This document shows, one piece after another, positions 1 to 11,413 of a stretch of DNA of 64,000 nt. Source of the DNA: Bombardia bombarda (Eukaryota; Ascomycota; Sordariomycetes; Sordariales; Lasiosphaeriaceae). The first letter of the stretch is position 1, and the number at the start of each line of letters is the position of its first letter. Both the position numbers and the translations under genes were made by a program. The stretch is taken from positions 2,728,001 to 2,792,000 of the forward strand of contig JAULSR010000003.1 of NCBI GenBank assembly GCA_030512295.1, in the 5' to 3' direction. The notes beneath the pieces were generated by a model, which was given only the letters and a program-made list of their open reading frames with translations, was not told the origin of the DNA and did not search any database.

Positions 1-778
1 CTTCCTGCGGAGGAGAAGAGTCCTTATAGAGTGATGCGAGAGTGCAGCTCCGTCACGCTGGCAGGTACGGAGACGACGGGGAGCGTGTTGACGGTCATGG
101 CGTTTCATTTGCTGTCGAACAGGGAGAAGGGTGCGCTGCTGCGAGAGGAGATTGAGCAGGCGCATAGGAAGTATGGGAGATCGCCGTCGTATCAGGAGCT
201 TAAGGAGCTGCCGTATTTGGTAATTATATCTAGATTTGAGCTTTCAGTTTGTAGAGACGGGCTTGCTGACATCTAGACAGATTGGCGTTGTTAATGAGGG
301 ACTGCGGTGAGTTATATACGTGTAGACGAGAGATGCACCTCGAAAATACTGACAAGTGATTAGACTAAATTCAGTGTCTGGACGCCTACCGAGATATGAC
401 CCAAAGCAGGGCATGACATACGGAGACTGGGTAATTCCACGAGGGACAATTGTGGCAACAACCCAAAACGATACACACTTCTCGCCCGACATGTTTCCAG
501 ATCCCCACGCTTTTGTGCCGGAGCGCTGGCTAGACGAGGAGGAACGCAAGAGACTCTCCAAGTACTTGCTTCCTTGGGGTCGGGGTGTGCGCACCTGTCT
601 GGGCATGGAGATTGCACTGACGGAGATTTATATCACGCTGGGACGGCTGTTTTCTCCAGAGTTCGGGGCAGTCTTTGAGCTTTTTGACACCGAGTATGAG
701 CGGGATATAGCTTTCTTTCACGACTACTTCTCACCATTTCCCCGGGGTAAAAAAGGGTTGAGGGCATTTGTGTGGTGA
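1..778 (+). CDS. Cytochrome P450, C-terminal part (5'-truncated by window edge)
   Basis: Partial P450 monooxygenase; the 5' end lies outside the window. Model: exons 1-219, 281-306 and 364-778, summing to a clean frame that stops at 776-778. Exon 1 carries the I-helix oxygen-activation motif AGTETTGS. The 26-nt middle exon carries the K-helix ExxR motif as EGLR, completed across the second junction. Exon 3 carries the PERW motif (meander) and the heme-ligand loop PWGRGVRTCLG. That loop has Trp where the family consensus has Phe; the Cys ligand, Arg and Gly are present. Without the microexon the ExxR motif is lost, which is the main reason for choosing this model. P450s of this type are membrane-bound ER oxygenases fed by a reductase. 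The substrate cannot be inferred. No neighbouring biosynthetic core gene is visible here. Confidence 0.9.
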
Positions 779-2307
779 TTCGTGGGAGGTGCTCCTTTTC
801 TTTCTTTTGCTAATTATGTCTCTGGTTGTGTTTGTCTGAGTCAAATGTATTGGGTTAAGGTATTCAATACGTACCTAGGTATGCAGCTCGCACTTTCCCA
901 AGTATCGACCTTATTTGCACCTGCCGTCTGATGAGTTTCTCGGACTCGAACTCTGTTGATGGTGTCAACTTTCTTCTCCATCGTTCCTTCTCAACGGGGC
1001 AACCTCGGAGGGCACCGCTCCTGTCGCACCACCTCATGCATGGTTACCTGAGCTGCCATGCGGAAGAAGCCTTATCCCAGCATTCTTCTTGGACCGCCAA
1101 CCACCAAACGCCTTCCATCATCGGCCTATGTCTTGGTCGAGACTGCTACACTATGCACACCTGCCTTGCCAAGGACAGGAAAAAAAAGCCACCAGTGCAT
1201 CAGTGCCGCTGGCCAGAGGTGCTATGCTCCTATCCTGATCGCCACCTTCCACTTCGGGCATGGACAACGTCGGGACGCAAGAATCAAGCATCTCCAAGCT
1301 TTTTCAACAGAAACTGCCGCACCACCCGCCCGGGAGATTGTCGCTACCGTCGCCCAGAACAGGGCCTGCTACCCCAGATATCCCAAGCTATGCACTGTGT
1401 TTGATAAGCTTCAATGCTGGGCCTTAGCATCGACCAGAATATGGCGAGCTATCAGTCGAAATTAAACCAACAGCGCGGGGAGATGCCACGACCAACAGCG
1501 ATTGAGTGCTTTATCGGCGCGTGCTCTATCTCGACATATATTGCTGGATTCTGGGCGCGGCCGGGCGAGTGCATATTGCCGGATAGCCTGCCCTGGGGGC
1601 CGATGCTGTCTTGGTTTATCCATGAGAGAGACATGTGCTTTCTCTCCTCTATCGGAACCACCACACCACACTCTTTCGACGCGCCTATACTAAGATACAA
1701 ATGTACGCACCGCCCACGCAGCTCCGGTGCCGACACAACCACTCAATTCCCCCGCCACCCTCTGTGATGATCAACCCCTCTACTGAAAAGGGAAGCTGGA
1801 CCGGCTGTTTTGTGGTCTGGGTGCCGACAAGACTGTCGTAGTCTGATAACAACACACCGGGTACAATTAATTAATCCGTATGCCCGTTCGCTTGCATGCT
1901 GCAATGAACGTCCAGTCGGCACACGCCAAGGTTCCACGAGCGTGGATAGACGACCGCGATGCCACCGTGATGCCAACCAGGACGTCCCCCCCACGAGCAT
2001 CGGCTCGCACTGCAACCTCTCTCGCCCAAAGTGCCCACTGCGCCATAAGACTCGGTAGCAGGGCTCATTGTGTACCGAAGATGCTGTGCTATGTGCGACC
2101 GCAGGGTCTCAGACGTATTTTCCCGAAGGCGGGGTGAAGATCAAGTGATGATAGGCAAGTAGGTATTTAACCACGACGTCCCCACGCCCTTGGCGTTTGG
2201 ACCGTTTGGTTCTCTGCGTCAACCACGCTCGTGGGCCCTGACAGTCGGTCAATTCTCTGGTATTCCAGCTCCATCTTGATTGAGCTTCCATACACAACTA
2301 CATCAAC
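779..2307. other. Intergenic region, no supported gene
   Basis: About 1.5 kb between the P450 and the OPT transporter. Several overlapping open frames exist on both strands, but none shows a domain, signal peptide or consistent splice pattern. The last 150 bases presumably hold the OPT promoter and 5' leader (the leader ends in an A/C-rich stretch just before the ATG). Confidence 0.6.
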
Positions 2308-4858
2308 ATGGCCGCTGTCTCGGACGAGGATGGGCCCCGAGGGGGTGTTGATGAGGTTACATCTCATGCCCGAGCTCGTCCTGACATTGACGAGAAGGGC
2401 AGCCTTGATGAGAAGTCCAATATTGACAACATTGAGGTTGCATCGGGGCAAGTCTCCGACTTCGACCCTGATGATGCTGCCAAGTTATACGTCCCCGACG
2501 ACAATGAAGAGTTTATCGATCCACGTCTGAAGGACTATCCCGTTCCTCTGGTCGCCAAGACGGTTGATTTGCATAATGACTTTAGGTAAGCCTTTTACAC
2601 TGTGCTCATCTCCCCTGTTTGAGTTTTTGTAGCTCGAGAAGGCTGGCTGATACATCTTTCATTCCTTTTCAGCGAGCCCATTCTCACGTTTCGCTTCTGG
2701 ATTCTGTCTACCTTCTGGGTGGTTGTTGGCTGTGGCGTTTCGTCCATGTACTACTTCAAGCCATACTCCAACACCCTCACCAGCTACGCCGTCCAGCTCC
2801 TCTCCTGGGGCATGGGCGATGCTCTGGCCAAATACCTGCCGACGCGGACCTTTACCATTTTCGGGAAGTCTTTTAGTCTTAATCCCGGCCCCTGGAATGC
2901 CAAGGAACATGCCTTGATTGTTGTTGCCTACTGGGGAAGTGTGAGTGTTGTCTCTTTCCTTGAGAGAACCTTGACGAAGCTGACCTTCATTAAGTGCTAT
3001 ACCGCCTATGGACTTGGTCCCCTATCCGCAATGGAGCTTTACTACGGAAGAAAGCTCAACGCCGGCTGGGGCATTCTGTTCCTGCTTACCACTCAGATGA
3101 TCGGCTACGGCTTCGCCGGGCTCTTCCGCGACATTCTCGTGCGCCCGCCCAAGATCTACTACCCAGGCGTGCTCCCCAACGTTGCTCTCTTCAACGCCAT
3201 GCACAAGAACCCGACTGTGACCAAGAACTCGCTCAAGTTTTTCGCCTACGTCGCCACCGCCACCTTCTTCTGGCAGTGGCTGCCGGGCTTCATGTTCCCC
3301 TTCCTCTCATCTATCCCCCTGCTCTGCTACTTTGCCCACGGCCAGTGGAAAGGCTTCATCATGGGCAGCGGCTACTATGGCTTCGGCATGCTCGACCTCT
3401 CGCTCGACTGGAACTACAACACCTTCTTCCAGCCGCTGTACACGCCCCTGTGGTCCAACGCCTCGCAGCTCACCGGCGCCGTCATCGCGTGCTGGATGAT
3501 CTACCCCATCATGTACTTCACCAACGCGCTCAACGCGCTCAACTTCCCACCCATGTCGTCGGGCACGTTTGACGACACCGGGGCGCGGTACAACATCAGC
3601 CGCGTGCTCACGCCGCAGTACACGCTCGATCAGGCCGCCATGGACGACTACTCGCGCCCGCACTGGTCCGTGTCGTACGCCATGTACTTCTTCTGGGGCT
3701 TCGCGTGCTCGACAGGCGCACTCATGTATGCGGCGCTGTGGTACGGTAAGGACAGCTACATTGCGATTATGGACGCCTGGCAGGGCCGGCGCAGCGACTA
3801 TAACGATCCGTACCTCAAGCTCATGAGCCGCTCGCCGCGCGTGCCACATTGGTGGTACCTCTCCCTGCTCGCCGTCTGCTTCGCGCTTTCCTTGGGCTGT
3901 CTCTATGGCGCCGAGATCGGCCTGCCATGGTGGGGGTTTGTGGTCATCATTGTTGTTTCAGTCATCTGCACATTCCCGAATGGGATCCTCTGGGGCGTGG
4001 CTAACATGCAGGTTGGCATGGCCTTCCTATCGGAACTCATGGCGGGCGCCATGTTCCCCGGCAACCCGAGCGCCGTGCTCGCGTGCATGACGTATGGACG
4101 GCAGATTCTGGAGCAGAACCTGAACCTGATTTCGGACTACAAGTTTGGGTTCTACATGAAGGTGCCGGAGCGGGAGATGTTTTGGGCGCAGGTGTACGGG
4201 ACTTTCTTGGGTCCGTTTGTCAACTACGGGGTCATGCGACTCGTGATTGATTACATCGGCAAGGACACGCTGACGGGCAGCGACCAGAGTAACTCGTGGC
4301 TGGCGCTCAAGACGCGCAACTACTACTCGCTGTCGGTGCTGTGGGGTGTGTTGGGCCCCAAGGTGTTTTTCTCCAAGGAAAGCGACTACGCGTGGATATA
4401 CTATGCGTTTCTGGTCGGACCGGCGCTGGTGGCGCTGGTGTATGTGGTGCATTGCTGGAAGCCGCAGTGGCAGTTGGAGACGAGGGCGAACATGGTGGTG
4501 ATCATGTACGGTGCGTCGCTGTTCCCCGTGTATCAGACGACTAACCTGATGACATCGGGGATGTTGGCGCTGTTCTTCATGGGGTATATGCTGCGGTACC
4601 ATCCGGCATGGTTTAGGAAGTATAATTACCTGCTGGGAACAGGGCTTGATTGCGGAAGCCAGATTACGCAGACCATTATCATGCTGGGAATAAACCTGTC
4701 GGGGGCGGTTATGCCGACGTGGTGGGGGAATGAGGTATGTCTCTCTACTTTTGACTTCTGTTTTGTTTATTTGCTAACCAGTATCTCTTGTATAGGAGAC
4801 CGGTATCATTGACCGTTGCTTCCCACCGGCTGACCTCCCGCCCAATGCCCTCAACTAG
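2308..4858 (+). CDS. OPT family oligopeptide transporter
   Basis: Proton-coupled plasma-membrane importer of small peptides or related thiol or metal-chelate compounds (family role). Model: exons 2308-2585, 2673-2940, 2995-4734 and 4796-4858, giving 782 residues, in the usual range for the family. The N-terminus is hydrophilic and acidic and precedes many hydrophobic helices. The OPT signature region is visible as NPGPWNAKEH in exon 2, and typical downstream motifs such as GLFRDILVRPP and PWWG follow. Start ATG 2308 has a good context (AACATGGC). The second intron (2941-2994) is 54 nt long, contains no stop in frame and has a classical CTGAC branch point. Splicing it restores the expected spacing between KEH and the TAYG helix. 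The last intron donates a 21-codon tail ending at the TAG. Substrate cannot be assigned. Confidence 0.93.
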
Positions 4859-5322
4859 ACCAGGCCCAGGACGTTCTACATCTGGCAGATGTTGTGTGTC
4901 TCTCACTGCGGGTTGAATTCAGGTGATTACTGGGGCTTTGGCGGTTCTAGGGATGCTAGTTGAGTGATGTTGTTAGGAGTTGAAACAGTATCGCAGAAGC
5001 CTATACAAAGAGGAGAACACTCGAGAGTACTTGAGAATAAGGCAAGGGACTAATTAGTGCTGAGGGATTGAATTCACCACGTTCCTTTTTGTATAGTTCT
5101 CTTCGAATCTGCCAACGAATGCTAGGCCCTTCAGCAATGAACGGTGTTTTGCAACCTCAACGGCGTTTAACAGTATCACCACCTTGATGCAACCAAGTGG
5201 CCCTGGCGACCACATTGGCACTTTTGTCCAATTATAGCCATAACAGCCATGTAGATAATCAGTACTTCTGTCCAACTATATCTAAAAGGTCAGTAGTCTT
5301 ACCACGACAACCCATCAACCGC
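4859..5322. other. Intergenic region between convergent genes
   Basis: 3' flanks of the OPT transporter and the opposing oxidoreductase. No further feature seen. Confidence 0.6.
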
Positions 5323-6531
5323 CTAATCCCTCGCCTCAACCCCCTCCGTATCCGCGATCCTAAACACAAACTTCTCCCCACTGACCCTCCCCTCCTTCAA
5401 ATCCCTCAACGCCTGCTGCACACCCCCCAAGCCCCCTCCCTCACCCTCGTCTTCTGCGGCCTAAACCACCCCTCCTGCAGCCCCTTCCCAAACAATCTGA
5501 AGAAAACAAACGCAAAATCCTTACCCTTCTCCCCCCCATTATGCACGCCCCCCACCATCGTCGTGCTCTGCTCCACCCCCTCCCCCAACCCGGCCATCTC
5601 CCCCATCAACACAAACGTCACCTTGCCCCCCTTGCCAACCACCTGCCCCAGATTCTCCGGCGAGCCCTTCTCCGACACCGCATCAAACGCATGCAGCAGC
5701 TGCCTGCCCGCAGGAATTGCGGCTTTGATCCCCTCCACCACCGCCGCATCACCACCACGATAATCAACAATAACATCCCCCTTCTCCTTCTCAATGATCG
5801 GCACCAGGCTCTTCTCCGCCGAGCCCCCCGCCACCAGGATCAACGGGTGTATATTCGCCCGCAGCGCCAGCTGCGTAGCGTAATACCCTACTGCCGAGCC
5901 CGCGCCGTATATCACCAGCGGGATATCATGGTACTCCTTCCCCTCGGGCAGCGCCTGCCAGGGCAGCGGCAGCCCCAGCCGCCGGTGCAGCCCAATCGCC
6001 GCGGTCATGGCGGCCAGCGGGATCGCGGCGCCCTGCTCGAAGCTGGTGGTGCGGGGCAGGTGGAAGGTGGCGTGGGCGTAGGCGACGGCGTACTCGGCGA
6101 AGGAGCCGCCGGGGGCGCCCATCTCGTGGAAGGCGGCGACGCGGTCGCCTGGCTGAAATTCGTAGACGTTGGCGCCGGCGGCGACGACCTCGCCGGCGAT
6201 GTCGTCGCCTTCGTTGGAGGGGCGGGGGCGCACGTGCGGCCACTCGGGGAGCTTCCAGTCTTTGGGGTTGGAGCCGGAGAAGACGACGCGGATGAGGAGC
6301 TGGTCGGGGGAGGTGAGGGTGGGGGTGGGGGAGGTGATGATTTTGACGATTGTGCCTGGGGGGAGGGGGCTAGTGGTTAGTATGCGTGTTGTTGAGTTAT
6401 TGTGGTGTTGGTGATGCAGGGATGTATGGTTGTGCTGGTATTAAGGAGCCAAGGTAGGTAGGAAAGGGGATCTTACCCTTGCTGATGACCGCCTCCTTCA
6501 TCGTTTCGGGGATAGTAGTACTGGTTGCCAT
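5323..6531 (-). CDS. Zinc-type alcohol dehydrogenase / quinone oxidoreductase, 3' frameshift
   Basis: MDR-superfamily NAD(P)H-dependent reductase (GroES-like N-terminal domain plus Rossmann domain). Model: exon 1 6477-6531, intron 6356-6476, exon 2 from 6355. Visible motifs are SGSNPKDWK near the N-terminus, NEGDDIAGEVV, the catalytic-domain FHEMGAPGGSFAEY stretch and the cofactor loop GAGSAVGYYATQLA. Catalytic-zinc cysteines are absent, as in the quinone-reductase branch. As sequenced, the frame ends at 5406 with an unrelated 18-residue tail (334 residues). A second frame carrying the normal family ending (GGVQQALRDLKEGRVSG, then KFVFRIADTEG) runs on to a stop at 5323-5325. A single missing base in the C-runs at about 5423-5436 would explain this. 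It is either an assembly indel or a young lesion. Start ATG at 6531. Confidence 0.85.
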
Positions 6532-7488
6532 GTTTGTGATGATATCTATGTTGGTAGTATTCCTGATGATATTTGGTGTTGATTATTCCGAAACTTCTTA
6601 TTTTCTATTTTCCTGCGCAGAATTTCAGTTTTGCCTCCTGTTGGATCTTTCGTGACGATGCTGATAAATCAACCGCCAGTTCTCCAACTATCGTCGTCAC
6701 TAGTCTTGGAACCCAGATTGGTTGCAGTTATGCAGTGTGGATTTGCTGGTTCGAGCCTGGCTCCATGTGGATTGTGGATGTGGATGTTCGATGCATGGAG
6801 AACTGGACAAAGTGGCCATCGAGACGAGTCGTCGCATCGCTCCAATTCCTTGCGGATAATTATGTTACATCTCGCTCTCGGCACTTAGATCTGGATTCCA
6901 TGGGGTAGCATCAATTGGACCTCGGTACAGAGCCATGCGCTCTGACTTTACCTGGGTGATTGCAACCTACCTACCCTTTGTGATGGAGGAAATGACGTAT
7001 TGGTAGACAACGGGCCGCTGGGTAGGTAGATTCACTTGCTCCCCTCCTACAATGTCAATAATTGACCAGTACAGATCTCACAGGAAAAGGCTCTCATGAG
7101 TTGTCTAAAATACAGCAGGGCAAATGTATCTAAATTGCCTTGATTGATTGATAGGCACTAAGATAGTCATGAATCATCATCACCCCAAATCATTCCGTCT
7201 TTCCCACGCCCACGCTAAGCTCATGGTCCCTTGACCTAGCAACAAATGGGTTCAGCCTCGCTTCTGAAAGTCAAACTCCAGACTTTACCACCCATGCGTG
7301 GGCGTCTTTCGACAAACAGCACACACTCATAGAGAAAACTCAATCAGATCTAGAAGTAATAGTGCATTTATTCATTGAACAACGAGACCCTTGATAGAAG
7401 ACCATCGGTTCATATTCTACATCCATCGCCTTCCGGTTAAACCACGCAAAGACCGATACAAAAAAAAAACCGCTATTGCAGCGCGTAT
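6532..7488. other. Intergenic region, no supported gene
   Basis: Shared upstream and downstream flank of two minus-strand genes. Short overlapping open frames only; no motif recognised. Confidence 0.55.
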
Positions 7489-8614
7489 TTAGGGGTTGAT
7501 GTCGGTACCGGCGAAGCCCAGAAGAGTGTTCCAGGTGTTGGCGGTGTCAGCATTGCGGGTTCCAAGCGCCAGAATCTTGGCCTTGGCATCCAGGCAGGCA
7601 GTCTTTGCGGCAGCGTTGGCCTCGCAGACGTTGGTGAGCTGGTCGCAGATGCGGTTGGTGATGATGTTAGGGTTCAGCGCCTCCTGCTGGCCCTTGGCAA
7701 CCAGGGCGTCGATGGCCTGGAAGGTGAACTCGGTGGCCGGGCGGTTGCCGAGGCCGCCGACGAACTTGATGGTGGGGACGCAGAGGCCGAAATCAAGGCC
7801 AGCGATGGACGAGTCCTGGCTGTTGTTGGCAGCGCCGCCGGTAGCACCGCCAGCAGCCTCAGTGGCAGCGGGTGCAGCGACCTGAGTAGCGACAGAGGCG
7901 GCGGGAGTGACCGTAGTGGTGATAGTCTGGACGGGGGCGCAGCTGGCAGCGACCTTAGTAGCAACGGGAGCGGCGGTGGTAACGGCGGCAGCGGAGGTGG
8001 CAGCTGGGGCGGCGACGACAGCACCGCCAGCAGCGGGGGCAGCGGTCGACCCATCGGAGCCCTGAAGTGTGAAGTTGCTGAAGCCATTGGCCTTCATCAC
8101 GTCAGCAACGCTGAGGCCGTTGGCGTTGAACGGGGTCTTCAGAGAGGAAGCCGCGTTCGCATTCTCGGTATTGGCGCCCGTGACAGCGGGGTCGACGAGA
8201 GGGACGATGCCACGGAGGGCGGCGGTGGCCGGGAGGTTGGCATCGGAGCAGATGCTAGGGATAGAAACAACAAAGGGGTTGAAGTTCTTCTCAGCACCGA
8301 CCAGGGCGGCAGCGGCAGCAAGGACCTTGGGGTCGTTGCCAAGTTCCGAGACAATCTTGTCAGCGAGAGAGAGCTGTACTACTGTTAGCAAAATCTTCGA
8401 TTATATGCACAGATCTGTGAGCAATGCTAACCTTGGCACAGGCGTTGGCACCGGCAAGAAGGACACCCGGAGTAGCGCCAGAAAGTGTACCAGCCGCGCC
8501 GGGGTTGCCAAAGGCAGAAAGGCCCTGGATGAGATTGGCCACAGACTGCTCCTGACCGAAGCGAGCCTCGACAGACGCCAGCAGCATGGCAACAAAGGTG
8601 AGTTTGGAGTACAT
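7489..8614 (-). CDS. Secreted Ala/Thr-rich cell-surface-type protein
   Basis: 355-residue protein of unknown function. Model: exon 1 8432-8614, exon 2 7489-8373, with intron 8374-8431 removed in phase 0. The N-terminus is a signal peptide (MYSKLTFVAMLLASVEA). A region rich in Ala and Leu with one Cys pair follows. Residues about 160-240 form a low-complexity Ala/Thr/Val/Pro linker of the kind that is O-mannosylated in fungal wall proteins. The C-terminal domain of about 110 residues has several cysteines (LCVPTIKFVGGLG, ICDQLTNVCEA, ACLD). One N-glycosylation sequon (NNSQ) is present. There is no GPI-type hydrophobic tail, so soluble secretion is more likely than anchoring. No enzyme motif is recognised. 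The coding strand shows strong C/G third-position bias typical of an expressed gene. Confidence 0.8.
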
Positions 8615-11413
8615 GATGGCTTGTAAATGTGGTGATCCTGAAAAAAGGGATAGAGATGGCAACCAGCAAAGGTATGTAAAGAATCGAAGACCGGCCGAGC
8701 GGTTGAGGAAAATATAAGATAGTTTGTTTTGCTGAAAGAGCGTCACGAACAAAAATAGTTCACAGAACTGAAGAGAATGTTAAAAAGCACGAAAAAGAGA
8801 GTCAAAATTGCTGGATGTGTCGTAAAAGAAGGACAAGAGATTCTGGACGCCGGGCCATGATATTATATATGGATGGTGCTGGAGCGATGACAGGACCAGA
8901 CAAGGAATCTCGGGCCATGATGGACAGAACAACACGATGAGCCAGGGATACGGCTCGTTGAGATGACATGCCCCTCATGGCGATCACACTGGCGCATAGC
9001 GGATTAGACATTGGGGCATAAATCAGATTAGGGACAGGGCTGGGAGAAATGGGATTGGTGAGCTGGTGATGTCGTCCCATCTTGATGGGGACGTCGCTTG
9101 TGTCACAGACCAGCGGTTTGACAGGGCAAGGGGGTGGCCCCTGCCCAGAACAACAGCGCGCTAAGAGCCTCCTCGACTACCTGGGACTCCTGCTGCTCAT
9201 TGAGGAGGTGGTGGGCTTGGCCGTGTCTGCGACCCCGGATCGATGCTCACTGACCCTTGGCAGATCTTCCAGGTTGGGCACTTGCGTCTGAAGTCTTGAC
9301 GGCCATGGGATTGTCGGGATGCGAGCCGAGGGTATGTGTCCCCAGAACCTGGCCAGCGACGCCGCCGTTGCGCATTGCGCCCTCTGTTCTGTTTACTCTG
9401 TGGACTTGGGACGAGCAAATCAGGATGGATCGTAACGGCCAACCTGCATCTCAATTCCCGACCGACACTGGACAGTCGAGAGTCCAGACTCCAGAACAGA
9501 CAGACAGCTAGAGACGCTTCTAAGAGAGGAATTAGGCCCGGAAGCGTGAGAAGCCTAGCGCCATGAAGGAGTAGCGCTACAAGTTGATTCAATGGCCGGT
9601 TAGTTTCAAGGGGTGTGCTCTTCTCGCGTGCGTGGTGCTGAGGTTGCTCTGGGCAAGTGGTTTGGGGTTGGCGCTTGCGCGTTTGGAGAATTGTCCGTGA
9701 GTTGAGGTGCTGTGATTGTGGGGTAGCCTGTCGACCCCCAGCGGTGTCTCCACCCTGTGTTTCCGTCTACCGTTGCCTTCCGTCTTCTCTGAGCGGGGCG
9801 GCGGTCCATCAATTTCGATGCTCCCTGGAAGCCAGGTCGAGGCCCAGATTCTTCTCATGGACTTGCCGCTTTTGATGGTCGAAACAGTCAAACGGGAAGT
9901 GGATATGAAGGGAATGATCAGTGTCGTCAAGTCGTCACGGGATGTTGGCAAGATGAGTTGTTTCGACACTTGAGAGCTGAGAAGCTGAGGCAAGCACAAA
10001 GTACCGACTTTTAAGTTTAATGAGCATGAAGATCCAAGCTCTCCTAGCAGCTTGACTGGGAAGGCACAAATCTGCAAGACTGGAAGGTGCAGCTTTTGTG
10101 GAGGTGGCTTGGCTTTGGTCCAGGAAGGGAAGGAACCGCTGGGCGTTGGGTGCATTCCTCAATCACATCGACCATATCTTGGCTTTCGCTGCACCGTATC
10201 ACGTACATGGAAGGTGTGGAAGCACATGTGCACGTCCTTTTTTCATTGAGATGCCATCACGTTCTTTGCTAACATCACGATTAAAGACGCTTGCTTCCAC
10301 GATGCCCTCGACGAGTCGACGGCTACGATGAGATTGAGTGGCTCTGGTCGCACTTCCCCCAGACGTCAACCGAACTTGGTTCGGATGGCGCTCGCTTCGG
10401 CAGCGAGACTGTGGATTCACTCCTGTGAGCCAATCACAGCCCTTCGCTTGATCGAGCGGGTGAGATCAAACGACCTATCCAGGTTTGTGAGACACTCTCG
10501 AGACGTGAGATTCTATGCGCTTTTGGGCGACGTCTTTTTGAGCATTTGTTTCCTTCACTCTTTTCCAGTCGTTAATCGCTGACTACCTAAGGTACCTATG
10601 AGTGCATCTCGAAGTGCCATTACATCAACACACCGCGCAACTCGAGCCGGCGTTCCGACGGCCAAAAGCCCTTGTCGCCCTTCCACTCGTGACCCAAAGG
10701 AAGCGCGGGTGATGGATGACCAGGGTGCTGCGGATGATATCATTCATTTCATCACATCAAAGGCATTTATCTTCTTAATGTTATTTCATCTCATTAGAGT
10801 TCACTCGCTTATCTGACGATCATAAAACTTTCTGCGTGACGTTTACCGCAAAAGTAACCCGTCTGCCTCCCCTTCGGCCTTTACCATCTCAAAACCAAGT
10901 CAACTAGGTTGCCTTTTACCTCTTAAACTTCGTGCCAAGCATCATCATCTTCAGAGAGGAACGACATCAGAGTCCGTCTTGGGGAGTATGCTTCTTTACC
11001 CTGGTTTATTCCTTTCTAAGCCTCAGTTGTTTGTTCACTACAAGGCATTGTCGAGACTCACGGTCCACACCTTAAATGACCCAGGTGATGTAGGTCTGCA
11101 CATCAAACACCACCGTGTTATCACGATTAATGGAACCTTCCCGTCTTTTCTCTCCTTTAAGCTATTCCAACAACCAATTTTCTTCTTTTCTGATCGGCAA
11201 CAGTTGACCCGAGTTATGATGTTACAATCTCTCTATATTGACAAAGCTTGCTGCTGGAAAGCAGCGGGAAGACGGGAACAGCAAGCCGAGACGATGTTTC
11301 CCCGTCCCATCTTGTTTTCAAACGTCATTTGCCCAGATATTCCACACATGAAACAAAATATTTACTCTGATTTCTCCCATCAGTCTCAAGTTGGCCCTTT
11401 CACTGAAGGCTAA
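8615..11413. other. Gene-poor region of about 2.8 kb
   Basis: Contains open frames such as 9589-10155 (minus, 188 codons) and 10979-11413 (plus, 144 codons). Neither has a recognisable domain, signal peptide or convincing codon pattern, and they overlap other frames. The pyrimidine-rich block at about 10860-10960 could be a promoter or leader, but no clear coding start follows. Nothing else supported. Confidence 0.5.

Noticed and set aside
5541..6380. 279-codon plus-strand open frame
   Set aside because: Antisense shadow of the quinone oxidoreductase.
9589..10155. 188-codon open frame on the minus strand
   Set aside because: No domain, signal or codon bias, and several overlapping frames in the same stretch.
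10979..11413. 144-codon open frame on the plus strand
   Set aside because: Low-complexity composition unlike neighbouring genes; overlaps the end of the 2EXR gene.
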